Shown: piece by piece, positions 1 through 7,449 of the stretch
How the letters are laid out: each line of letters opens with the position of its first letter
How positions within the stretch are numbered: the stretch's first letter is position 1
From: Paracoccaceae bacterium
GTDB lineage: Bacteria; Pseudomonadota; Alphaproteobacteria; Rhodobacterales; Rhodobacteraceae
Assembly (NCBI GenBank): GCA_024742835.1
Contig: JANSXS010000003.1
Coordinates: 1 to 64,000, forward strand
Length of the DNA: 64,000 bases
Reading direction: 5' to 3'
Translations under genes and position numbers: made by a program
The notes under the pieces: generated by a model
Seen by the model: the letters and a program-made list of their open reading frames with translations, nothing else
What the model was told of the DNA's origin: nothing
The model's database searches: none

Positions 1-222
1 AAACAGGTGAAGGGTAATCTCCTTTACAGGGTCAAATGCCCTAGCCAGCTCATACAGCCTGAAACCTATCCGCCTCTCCCAACACTGTAACAGAATCGGG
101 AACCTCGACCGTTCACGGGGCATTCATCCCATCTCCTTTGGGGTTCAGGGGTAGGTGCCGTCTGTTCTTGCGTCAATGCCGGGTGCTTGCCAGACTCCGC
201 GCAGCGGCGTAAGAGCGCGCCC
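1..222. other. non-coding leading segment
   Basis: No open frame with recognisable protein similarity was found upstream of the first gene. The stretch is moderately GC-rich and holds no clear terminator or RNA gene. It presumably carries the promoter of the rhodanese-family gene that follows, but no convincing -35/-10 pair could be assigned. Confidence 0.4.
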
Positions 223-1143
223 ATGTATACCATCGCCGCGCTCTATCACTTTACCCGCTTTGACGATCCCGACGCGATCCGGTCGCCGCTTCTGGCGCTG
301 TGCGAGGCGGGCAAGATCTCTGGCTCGCTTTTGCTGGCCCGTGAGGGAATCAACGGCACCATCGCCGGTCCGCGTGCGGGCGTGGATGCCGTGCTGGCGC
401 ATTTGCGCGCCCTGCCCGGCTGTGCCGATCTGGAGTGGAAGGAAAGCAGCAGTCAGGCACAGCCCTTTCGACGGCTCAAGGTGCGCGTCAAGCGAGAGAT
501 CGTGACGATGGGCCAGCCGGACGTGGACCCGCGCGCGAAGGTGGGCCATTACGTGGAGCCAGCGGAGTGGAACGCGCTGATCCAAAGCCCGGATGTGGCC
601 GTGATCGACACCCGCAACGATTACGAGGTGGCGATCGGCAGCTTCGACGGCGCGGTCAACCCTGAAACCGCCAGCTTTCGGGACTTTCCCGCATGGTGGG
701 AGGCGAACAGGCACCGCTTTCACAACAAGCGCGTCGCCATGTTCTGCACCGGCGGAATCCGCTGTGAGAAATCCACGAATTACCTGCTCGGGCAGGGGGT
801 CGAGGAAGTGTATCATCTCAAGGGCGGTATCCTGAAATATCTTGAAGAAGTGCCCGAAGACGACAGCACATGGCAGGGGGCGTGTTTTGTCTTCGACGGG
901 CGCGTCTCTGTCGGGCACGGGCTGCGCGAGGGGCCGCACAGGCTTTGCCATGCGTGTCGGCGTCCCATCCTGCCGCAGGACACCGCGCGCCCCGAATACG
1001 AAGACGGCGTTGCCTGTCATCACTGCATCCATGAGACGACCGAGGCCGACAAGACCCGGTTCCGCGAGCGGCAGAAACAGATGGCTTTGGCCAAAGCGCG
1101 TGGCGAAAACCATATCCGTATCGTCCACGAAGACGGGTCTTGA
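223..1143 (+). CDS. trhO: tRNA uridine(34) hydroxylase TrhO (YceA/rhodanese family)
   Basis: This 306-residue protein belongs to the YceA/TrhO family, which hydroxylates uridine 34 in the tRNA wobble position, a step toward 5-methoxy- or 5-carboxymethoxyuridine. The N-terminal UPF0176-type domain (YTIAALYHFTRF, LLLAREGINGTI) precedes a rhodanese domain whose catalytic loop reads FCTGGIRCEKST. The C-terminal part has paired cysteines (CHACRRPI, CHHC) typical of the family. A start 36 nt upstream is possible, but the ATG at 223 begins at the conserved MYTIAALY and was preferred. The TGA stop at 1141-1143 coincides with the start of a decayed dispersed repeat. The family assignment is firm; the reaction is known from E. 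coli and B. subtilis homologues. Confidence 0.93.
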   Translation: MYTIAALYHFTRFDDPDAIRSPLLALCEAGKISGSLLLAREGINGTIAGPRAGVDAVLAHLRALPGCADLEWKESSSQAQPFRRLKVRVKREIVTMGQPDVDPRAKVGHYVEPAEWNALIQSPDVAVIDTRNDYEVAIGSFDGAVNPETASFRDFPAWWEANRHRFHNKRVAMFCTGGIRCEKSTNYLLGQGVEEVYHLKGGILKYLEEVPEDDSTWQGACFVFDGRVSVGHGLREGPHRLCHACRRPILPQDTARPEYEDGVACHHCIHETTEADKTRFRERQKQMALAKARGENHIRIVHEDGS

Positions 1144-1249
1144 GCGCAAGGCACCCAGGCCGGTACGCGCCTTGCGGCGGAAACGAATTGCGCCTGCTTG
1201 AATGCGTTCCACGAAAGGCCGTGATGGAGGTTTTTCGCAAAACGCTTCG
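1141..1249. repeat. decayed full-length copy of the dispersed two-hairpin repeat
   Basis: The segment after the trhO stop aligns by eye with the 116-bp repeat at 23826-23941. The right half (about 1202-1249) matches module B, with shared blocks such as GGTTTTTCGC and AAACGCTT. The left half is strongly diverged but keeps GGCGGAAACG. Its first three bases are the trhO stop codon. Alignment is by eye only. Confidence 0.55.
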
Positions 1250-1558
1250 GCTGACAAGAAACGGGCCGTGAACAACACAGGCGGCCGACGATAAATGGAT
1301 CTGGCTTCAAATGCAGCAGCAGCTTGAAGCGCTTTCGGCCCTTGTATTTGCGACATGCGCGCTATCCGCCTGTCCGCTGCAAACCAAGGTGGTGCCCCAG
1401 TTCGAAAGTAAGAGGCGTTGACAAGCCGCAACCACAGGCTCGCGGTAATGGAATTTCAACACGCAGAGCAGATGAACATCCGCGACCCGGTGCCCGTCAC
1501 GCCATGTCTAAATGGATAAATTGTCCACATACAGCGACTGGTATCTTGGATGACGCGT

Positions 1559-1609
1559 CAAGGCGTTTCACCTTTAACCGGCGGCCTCGATTGAAGGCGA
1601 AACGCTTTA
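1559..1609. repeat. single-module (A) copy of the dispersed repeat
   Basis: Inverted arms GCGTTTCACCTT (1563-1574) and AAGGCGAAACGC (1594-1605) pair with one mismatch, followed by TTTA. Arm sequence and the internal TTTAACC match module A of the full repeats at 23.8, 35.6 and 57.4 kb. It lies next to the decayed transposase, in a gene-free stretch. Confidence 0.7.
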
Positions 1610-1624
1610 GCGGTTTTCCAAATC

Positions 1625-1962
1625 GGCATTTGTTTGATTCAAGATCGCCTCCGTTGTCGATCTTGAGCAGACGAACCTTGAGCGAGGTGCAATGGGCGCG
1701 GATTGAGCGGCTTGTTCCGGGCAAGAAGGGCCATCATCCGCGCGAAGATGCCTTTCTCGCTCCAACGCTGCTCATGGATATGACGCGTCTTGTGAAGGCT
1801 ATAGGCGGCAGGCGCATCATACCAGCGCAAACCATTGCGGCTGATCAAGATAATCCTGCTCAAAACTCGCCTGTCGTTGCCCCTGAACTTACCGTGCGGC
1901 TTTGGAAAGTGGAATTCCAAACGTGCCATCTGCGCGCCGGTCAGTCAGAAAAGAACGCGCAT
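1625..1962 (-). pseudogene. IS5-family transposase remnant, N-terminal part
   Basis: Reading the minus strand from an ATG at 1962 gives MRVLF, a TGA in the position where the family normally has Trp, then LTGAQMARLEFHFPKPHGK and later RRVLSRIILISRNGLRW, DAPAAY and EKGIFARMMA. This is the N-terminal region of IS5/IS427-type transposases. After about 1730 the similarity moves to another frame (RAHCTSLKVRLLKI, resembling the family's KAHRTATSLRVKKG), so there is at least one frameshift. The DDE catalytic core and both terminal inverted repeats are missing. It is a dead fragment, and no partner fragment was found in the window. Confidence 0.75.
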
Positions 1963-2194
1963 TTCCCCGCTCTGTTTCCGGAGCCGTGACCCACCAAGCG
2001 CTCGGGAAATCAATGCGTCCTGACCCTAAGGCGTCGCGCGACAAAGCTGAATTCCCGATTTTGCAAAATGCGGCGCGCCCGGACGATGCCCGCCGCGACG
2101 TCGGCGAAAGGCCGCCAACCAGCGGGGGAGGCAGGCTGTTCCAATTTCATCACAGAATGTTAGACTTGCCATAAGTCATTTCAGGTACGGACCC

Positions 2195-3220
2195 GTGGAT
2201 CGCAAGACATCTTTCAATGGCGGCGACATCAGCGAAGAGGACGCAGCGGCAATTTTCAATGCCTCGGGCGTGTCAATGGTGCTGACCAATCCACGGCTGG
2301 ATGACAATCCGATCGTTTACGTCAATCACGCGTTTGAAAAGCTGACCGGCTATTCCGCGGCCATGGCCGTGGGGCGAAATTGCCGCTTTCTTCAGGCCGG
2401 ACACAATGATCAACCGGGGCTGGATGCCCTGCGCAGGGCGGTTGCGCGACAAGAGCAAATCTCGGTTGTACTTGAAAACTACCGCGCGGATGGAGCGCCT
2501 TTTTGCAACGCACTTCTGATTTCCCCGGTTGTCGAGGAACAATCTGGCGGCGTGGGGTATTTCATCGGATTGCAAAGTGAGATCGACCCGAACTATCAGG
2601 CCGAAGCCTTGCAACGTTTCGAAGCGATCGTGGCGGAACTTCAGCATCGGGTGAAAAATCACCTGTCGATGATCATCGGCCTGATCCGCATGAAAGCGCG
2701 TGAAAGCGACCAGGACGACGGGTTGCATGATCTGTCCCGGCGTATTGAAAGCCTGCAATTGCTGTACGAGGAAATGGCCAGCGCACGCGCCCAAAGCAAC
2801 GAGGACAAGATCCAGCTTGGATCCTATCTTGGCCGGGTCGCGAATGCGATCGCGCATCTTGACGGGCGGCCCGGTGTGCGGATGAATATCAACGTCGAGC
2901 CATTGATGATGCAGACAGAAACAGCCGTGCGTGTCGGATTGGTTGTCTCTGAAATTCTGACAAACGCGATGCAACATGCCTTTCGAGATCAGAATTCCGG
3001 TTTGGTGGAATTGCGGGTCACGCGGACAGATGGCGGGGGAATGCGTGCGATCATCACCGACGATGGTGTGGGTCTGCCGAAAGATGTGGAATGGCCGAAT
3101 ATGAAGGGTCTGGGCGGGCGGATCGTGTCCGGCCTGTGCGAGGGCCTGCGCGCCACGCTGCACGTTTCACGCGGGGCAGTAGGGACAATCGTCACGCTGG
3201 ATGTCCCCAACGCGGATTAA
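2195..3220 (+). CDS. LOV-domain blue-light sensor histidine kinase (HisKA_2/HWE type)
   Basis: A 341-residue soluble kinase starting at GTG. Residues about 20-130 form a LOV-type PAS domain with the canonical flavin-binding motif GRNCRFLQ at 60-67. Cys63 would form the photo-adduct with FMN. Residues 147-200 form a HisKA_2 dimerisation domain with ELQHRVKNHL (His151 as phospho-acceptor). The HATPase domain shows the N box around Asn257 (SEILTNAMQHAF), then DDGVGLP and a glycine-rich lid (MKGLGGRI). No transmembrane segment is visible. Related LOV kinases in alphaproteobacteria work in light-dependent stress signalling. No response regulator lies in the neighbourhood, so its partner is unknown. 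The TAA stop is the first three bases of a palindromic repeat. Confidence 0.93.
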   Translation: MDRKTSFNGGDISEEDAAAIFNASGVSMVLTNPRLDDNPIVYVNHAFEKLTGYSAAMAVGRNCRFLQAGHNDQPGLDALRRAVARQEQISVVLENYRADGAPFCNALLISPVVEEQSGGVGYFIGLQSEIDPNYQAEALQRFEAIVAELQHRVKNHLSMIIGLIRMKARESDQDDGLHDLSRRIESLQLLYEEMASARAQSNEDKIQLGSYLGRVANAIAHLDGRPGVRMNINVEPLMMQTETAVRVGLVVSEILTNAMQHAFRDQNSGLVELRVTRTDGGGMRAIITDDGVGLPKDVEWPNMKGLGGRIVSGLCEGLRATLHVSRGAVGTIVTLDVPNAD

Positions 3221-3268
3221 AGCGTTCCGCCCTGCGCTGATATCTTGGATCAAGGGCGGAACGCTTTG
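3218..3268. repeat. single-module (A) repeat, perfect 15-bp hairpin between convergent genes
   Basis: Arms AAAGCGTTCCGCCCT (3219-3233) and AGGGCGGAACGCTTT (3253-3267) are perfectly complementary over 15 bp with a 19-base loop. The loop keeps CGCTGAT, as in module A of the full repeats. It lies between the converging LOV kinase and hns-like genes, so it could act as a terminator in both directions, although it lacks a real U-tract. The left end TAA is the stop codon of the LOV kinase. Confidence 0.85.
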
Positions 3269-3280
3269 ATTGCCATTGGC

Positions 3281-3619
3281 TTAGGCGATCAGGAAGTCTT
3301 CGATGGGTTGCCCCTTTTCCAGGCCTTCCTTGATCCAGTTCGGCTTGCGCCCGCGCCCTGTCCACGTGATGGATGGATCCTCGGGGTGGCGATACTTGGG
3401 TTCGGCCGGGGCGCGCGGCTTGCCGGTTTTGCGCCCGCCGCCTTCCTTCATCGACAGAAGCTCCGACAGGGTGAAGCCCATGTCGCGCGCCTGTTCTTCA
3501 AGCTTTTCAAGAGCTTCTTTTCGCTCTCTTTTTTCTGCGCGATCAATGGCCAGGTCGAGATCTTTTTGGAGCTCTTTCAAATCAGCCAGGCTGTGAGCGT
3601 CTAGATCTATCTTTACCAT
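3281..3619 (-). CDS. H-NS/HvrA-like nucleoid-associated DNA-binding protein
   Basis: A 112-residue protein with an N-terminal coiled-coil oligomerisation segment (about 5-50, alternating charged and leucine residues, LKELQKDLDLAIDRAEKRE). A linker leads to the H-NS core motif near the C terminus: YRHPEDPSITWTGRGRKPNW, in which the TWTGRGRKP loop contacts the AT-rich minor groove. HvrA/Spb-type relatives in Rhodobacter regulate photosynthesis and nitrogen fixation genes. The ATG at 3619 has a good ribosome site (AAAGGACG) and was preferred to an upstream in-frame start. The upstream region is unusually AT-rich, consistent with autoregulation, but that is inference. Confidence 0.9.
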   Translation of the reverse strand: MVKIDLDAHSLADLKELQKDLDLAIDRAEKRERKEALEKLEEQARDMGFTLSELLSMKEGGGRKTGKPRAPAEPKYRHPEDPSITWTGRGRKPNWIKEGLEKGQPIEDFLIA

Positions 3620-3858
3620 GTTACGTCCTTTGTGATGGTATTTTGGTAACTGTTTTTGCGATTTTGTTACTGTACCCGGTTTTAAGCGGGGCGCTTGACC
3701 CACTTCAATATGCTATCACAAGGGAAACTATGTTTTTATGGTCTATTTTGTGTCTACTTTCCCCAGATCATATGAGTGATAGTGTCATTTCCATATCAAA
3801 AGATATTGAATAACGGCTTTTCGCTCTTTCGAGCATCTGGGTGCGATGTGGCATTTCG
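3620..3858. other. AT-rich upstream region of the H-NS-like gene
   Basis: This 239-base intergenic stretch is clearly more AT-rich than its surroundings, with runs such as TATGTTTTTATGGTCTATTT and ATATCAAAAGATATTGAATA. It must contain the promoter of the H-NS-like gene on the minus strand and is a plausible self-binding site. No gene is supported in it. Confidence 0.5.
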
Positions 3859-4440
3859 TCAATAGGGGGCTTTTGGACTCCGGTCTGATGACAGGCTTTG
3901 CTGACGGTCTTTCACCAGTTTTTCTATCGCGTCCGCAAGATGTATTTCCGCGATATTGTAATCACCCCGCTCAACCCGAATGCGATGTGCGGTGATCATG
4001 ACATCCGCATGGGTGCAGCCGGTTGGCGGCTCAAAGCGGTAGCAGGCCAGTTCAATCAAAAACCCAAGCGGGTCGGTGAAATAAATCGAATCCATGAATC
4101 CGCGATCTGTGGGACCGGAATGTTTTATGCCGCGTTCATCCAACCTTTCGACCGCCTGTGAAAAGGTCGCCTTGCTGACTGCAAGGGCGAGGTGATGCAC
4201 ACAGCCCGTGTCCATGGGTGTGCGGCGATAGGATGGCTTGCGATTTTCATTACAGAAAATCGTGATCAAACGGCCATCGCCGGGATCGAAATACAGATGC
4301 GTTTCGTCGGGATCGTCCAGATTGGGCTGATCGAAAATGAACGGCATTCCAAGAACGCCCTCCCAGAAATCAATACTGGTCTGACGGTCTGCGCCGGTCA
4401 GGGTGATGTGATGGATGCCCTGGGTTTGCAGCTTTCGCAT
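3859..4440 (-). CDS. VOC-family metalloenzyme (glyoxalase/ring-cleavage dioxygenase-like)
   Basis: A 193-residue protein with two vicinal-oxygen-chelate motifs. The first half starts with GIHHITLTG (first His ligand) and the second has CVHHLALAV. The C-terminal half ends with the FLIELACYRFE strand that supplies the Glu ligand. The order and spacing match ring-cleaving dioxygenase or glyoxalase-like proteins annotated in Rhodobacterales, which bind a divalent metal. The substrate cannot be deduced. The gene is transcribed divergently from cysK, and a short AAAGG ribosome site precedes the ATG at 4440. Family confidence is high; function is open. Confidence 0.85.
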   Translation of the reverse strand: MRKLQTQGIHHITLTGADRQTSIDFWEGVLGMPFIFDQPNLDDPDETHLYFDPGDGRLITIFCNENRKPSYRRTPMDTGCVHHLALAVSKATFSQAVERLDERGIKHSGPTDRGFMDSIYFTDPLGFLIELACYRFEPPTGCTHADVMITAHRIRVERGDYNIAEIHLADAIEKLVKDRQQSLSSDRSPKAPY

Positions 4441-4526
4441 GGGGAGGCCTTTCTCGTGTCTGTGCGGAACGGGTTCTGCATGTTACGGTAAGGCATATTG
4501 CGCAGGTGCAAAGAGGAAGCGACGAC

Positions 4527-5597
4527 ATGACCGGAAGAACGACAGCGGGACGCGGCAGGCTTTATGCCAGTATCCTGGACACGATCGGCGATACGCCCGC
4601 GATCCGGGTCAACAATCTCGGACCCGAGGGTGTGGAGGTTTACGTCAAGGCCGAGGCGTTCAACCCCGCGGCCTCGGTCAAGGACCGGCTGGCGCTGTCC
4701 ATCATCGAAACCGCCGAAGCGAACGGCACGCTCAAGCCCGGGCAGACGGTAGTGGAGGCGACAAGCGGCAATACCGGCATCGGGCTGGCGATGGTCTGCG
4801 CGCAGAAGGGCTATCCGCTTGTGGTGACGATGGCGGAAAGCTTTTCCATCGAGCGGCGGCGCCTGATGCGGATGCTTGGGGCGAAAGTGGTGCTGACGCC
4901 CAAGGCCGAAAAGGGCTTTGGCATGTACAAGAAGGCGGTGGAACTGGCCGAGGCGCATGGCTGGTTCCTTGCTCATCAGTTCGAGACAGAGGCGAACGCC
5001 GCCATTCACGAGGCCACCACCGGACCCGAGATCGTGGCGGATTTCGCCGGGCATCGGCTGGATTATGTCGTGACGGGCTATGGCACGGGCGGCACGGTGA
5101 CGGGCATTGGTCGGGTGCTGCGCCGGGAGCGGCCCGAGACAAGGATCGTGCTGTCAGAGCCCGCCAACGCGCAGCTTATCGCCAGCGGACACGCGCAGGT
5201 GCGCAATGACAAGGGAGAGCCGGACCAGAGCCACCCGGCCTTCGAGCCGCACCCGATTCAGGGCTGGACGCCGGATTTCATCCCGCTGGTGTTGCAGGAA
5301 GCGATTGATCACAATCTTTATGATGAGTTGATCCCGGTGGCGGGAGCCGATGGCATCACATGGGCGCGGCGGCTGGCGGCGGAAGAGGGGATCTTCACCG
5401 GCGTGTCGGGCGGATCGACTTTTGCGGTGTCGATGGATCTGGCCGAAAAGGCCGCGCCGGGCACGGTGATCCTGTGCATGTTGCCAGATACGGGCGAGCG
5501 GTATCTGAGCACGCCCTTGTTCGAGGGAATCGAGGAAGGCATGAACGCCGAAGAGCAGGAGATTTCAGGCTCTACGCCGGGCTATCAGGTAAGCTGA
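4527..5597 (+). CDS. cysK: cysteine synthase A (O-acetylserine sulfhydrylase)
   Basis: A 356-residue PLP enzyme that makes cysteine from O-acetylserine and sulfide. Visible features are the PLP-lysine motif ASVKDRLAL, the substrate-binding loop EATSGNTGIGLA and the phosphate-binding loop GTGGTVTGIGR, with a serine-type PLP ring contact near GVSGGST. The start was set at ATG 4527 because AGAGGAAG lies 8-15 nt upstream; a GTG at 4506 is an alternative. The C-terminal 30-40 residues extend past the core as in many alphaproteobacterial CysK proteins. It converges on trpS. Confidence 0.93.
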   Translation: MTGRTTAGRGRLYASILDTIGDTPAIRVNNLGPEGVEVYVKAEAFNPAASVKDRLALSIIETAEANGTLKPGQTVVEATSGNTGIGLAMVCAQKGYPLVVTMAESFSIERRRLMRMLGAKVVLTPKAEKGFGMYKKAVELAEAHGWFLAHQFETEANAAIHEATTGPEIVADFAGHRLDYVVTGYGTGGTVTGIGRVLRRERPETRIVLSEPANAQLIASGHAQVRNDKGEPDQSHPAFEPHPIQGWTPDFIPLVLQEAIDHNLYDELIPVAGADGITWARRLAAEEGIFTGVSGGSTFAVSMDLAEKAAPGTVILCMLPDTGERYLSTPLFEGIEEGMNAEEQEISGSTPGYQVS

Positions 5598-5648
5598 GGG
5601 GCGCTGTCCCGGGTCAGGCCCGCGACGCGTGGCGCTCATTCTCGTGGG

Positions 5649-6668
5649 TCAGGCCCCGACCATGCCAACGATCTTGTAGGTCTCTTTCAAGATCGGGGCG
5701 GCGATGGCGCGGGCGCGCTCTGCGCCATTGGCAAGGATGCGGTCGATCTCTGCGGGGTCCTGCATCAGGCGCGACATTTCGGTGGAAATCGGCGCGATCT
5801 TGTCCACGGCGAGATCCGCAAGCAGCGGCTTGAACTCGGAAAAAGGCTTGCCGCCCATCTCGGCCATCACCTGCGCGACACTCTGGTCAGACAGGGCCGC
5901 ATAGATGTTCACGAGGTTGCGCGCCTCTGGCCGCGCCTCAAGCCCGTCGATATCCTCGGGCAGCGGCTCGGGGTCTGTCTTGGCCTTGCGGATCTTTTTG
6001 GCGATGGTGTCGGCGTCATCGGTCAGGTTGATGCGGCTCATGTCCGACGGATCGGATTTCGACATCTTCTTGGACCCGTCGCGCAGGCTCATGACCCGCG
6101 TCGCCGCGCCCTCGATCACCGGGGCGGTGACGGGAAAGAAATCGACGCCGTAATCATTGTTGAACTTTATCGCGATGTCGCGGGTCAGTTCGATATGCTG
6201 TTTCTGATCCTCGCCAACCGGCACATGCGTGGCGTGATAGGTCAGGATATCGGCGGCCATCAGCGCAGGATAGGCGAACAGCCCAAGCGAGGCGTTCTGC
6301 GCGTTCTTGCCCGCCTTGTCCTTGAACTGCGTCATGCGCTGCATCCAGCCCATGCGCGCCACGCAGTTGAAGACCCACGCCATCTGCGTGTGCTCGGGCA
6401 CCTGGGACTGGTTGAACAGGATCGACCGCGCCGGATCGAGACCCGAGGCGATGAACCCCGCGCAAAGTTCGCGCGTGGCGTTTGCCAGTTTCGCAGGGTC
6501 TTGCCAGACGGTGATCGCGTGCAGATCGACCATGCAATAGATCGAAGAAATGCCGTTGTCCTGCGCCTGGGCAAAGCGCTTGAGCGCGCCAAGGTAGTTG
6601 CCGAGCGTCAGGTTGCCCGAGGGCTGGATGCCCGAGAAGACGCGGGGTGTGTGGACCACCTCACTCAT
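5649..6668 (-). CDS. trpS: tryptophanyl-tRNA synthetase
   Basis: A 339-residue class I aminoacyl-tRNA synthetase that charges tRNA-Trp. The N terminus has the TrpRS signature [19 protein letters not shown], in which GNYLG corresponds to the HIGH motif. Later come the tryptophan-binding segment [22 protein letters not shown] and the KMSKS loop ([10 protein letters not shown]). Length is normal for a bacterial TrpRS. It diverges from the rhomboid-like gene across a 71-base gap. Confidence 0.97.
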   Translation of the reverse strand: MSEVVHTPRVFSGIQPSGNLTLGNYLGALKRFAQAQDNGISSIYCMVDLHAITVWQDPAKLANATRELCAGFIASGLDPARSILFNQSQVPEHTQMAWVFNCVARMGWMQRMTQFKDKAGKNAQNASLGLFAYPALMAADILTYHATHVPVGEDQKQHIELTRDIAIKFNNDYGVDFFPVTAPVIEGAATRVMSLRDGSKKMSKSDPSDMSRINLTDDADTIAKKIRKAKTDPEPLPEDIDGLEARPEARNLVNIYAALSDQSVAQVMAEMGGKPFSEFKPLLADLAVDKIAPISTEMSRLMQDPAEIDRILANGAERARAIAAPILKETYKIVGMVGA

Positions 6669-6739
6669 GGGTTTCTCCGTCTGGTTTTTCGTGTCCGCCT
6701 CGCTTACTGGTGGGTCGCAGCGCCGTCAAGGAGAGCCGC

Positions 6740-7438
6740 ATGACCGACGATGAGGACCATCCCCGCGAACCAAGCCCGTTCAATGCGGTGCCGCCGCTGG
6801 TCGCGGTGCTTGCCTTGGCGATCTTCGCCATCGAATGCGTTTTCGCGATGGGTACCAATGGCATGATCGGCGGTCCACAAGCGGTGGGCTGGCGCGCCGA
6901 GGCGATCCAGAGTTTTGCCTTTTCCAACCGTGCGCAGGCGTGGATGGTGGAAAACAGCGCGTTTCGGCCCGAATTCCTGTGGCGCTACGTCACCTACCCG
7001 TTCGTGCACGCGAATTTCATCCATGCCTGCTTTGCCGCCGTGATGGTGCTGGCGCTTGGCAAGTTCGTGGCAGAGCGGATGCCCGGCTGGGCGGTGCTGG
7101 GTGTGTTCTTCGGGGCAAGCATCCTTGGCGCACTGGTCTACGGCCTGCTATTCCCCGAAGGTCCGGGCTATTACGGGGCCTATCCCGGCGTTTACGGGCT
7201 GATCGGCGGATTCACCTATCTGGTGTGGCTGCGGCTGGGGCAGATGGGCGAGAACCAGATCCGGGCTTTCACGATGATCGGCTTTCTGCTGGCGATCCAG
7301 CTTGTGTTTGGGCTGATGTATGGCGGTGGCAGCGGCTGGGTTGCCGATGTGGCGGGGTTCGCTGCCGGTTTCGGCCTGTCCTTCATGCTGGCCCCCGGTG
7401 GCTGGGCCAAGATCCGCGCGCGTTTGCGCCAACGCTGA
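6740..7438 (+). CDS. rhomboid-like membrane protein lacking the catalytic dyad
   Basis: A 232-residue polytopic membrane protein with about six hydrophobic segments and rhomboid landmarks: WRYVTYPFVHANFIHACF (loop L1/TM2), a loop corresponding to the active-site GxSG, and WVADVAGFAAGF (TM6). Compared with GlpG, the active-site Ser position reads YPGVYG, so Ser is replaced by Pro. The TM6 His in AHIAGL is Asp (ADVAGF), and the oxyanion Asn is Ala. It is therefore probably a non-proteolytic rhomboid relative that binds membrane proteins. ATG 6740 follows an AAGGAG site; the upstream in-frame extension overlaps trpS and is unlikely. Confidence 0.8.
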   Translation: MTDDEDHPREPSPFNAVPPLVAVLALAIFAIECVFAMGTNGMIGGPQAVGWRAEAIQSFAFSNRAQAWMVENSAFRPEFLWRYVTYPFVHANFIHACFAAVMVLALGKFVAERMPGWAVLGVFFGASILGALVYGLLFPEGPGYYGAYPGVYGLIGGFTYLVWLRLGQMGENQIRAFTMIGFLLAIQLVFGLMYGGGSGWVADVAGFAAGFGLSFMLAPGGWAKIRARLRQR

Positions 7439-7449
7439 CAGGCGCGGCT

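Larger units (their letters stand above)
1250..2194. other. gene-poor decayed region
   Basis: Apart from the transposase remnant and the single-module repeat, no intact gene is supported in this 945-base stretch. Long open frames on both strands lack recognisable similarity and conflict with one another. The final 200 bases are presumably the promoter region of the LOV kinase; no confident promoter motif was identified. The region reads as an old insertion scar. Confidence 0.6.

Noticed and set aside
145-1431. Long minus-strand open frame of 428 codons opposite trhO
   Set aside because: It lies opposite the well-supported trhO gene, has low-complexity composition and no recognisable motif; it is an antisense shadow created by high GC.
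1324-1989. Plus-strand open frame of 221 codons in the decayed region
   Set aside because: No similarity is recognised and it overlaps the minus-strand transposase remnant.
5598-5648. Terminator between converging cysK and trpS
   Set aside because: The 51-base gap contains a repeated GGGTCAGGCC but no stem followed by a U-run.
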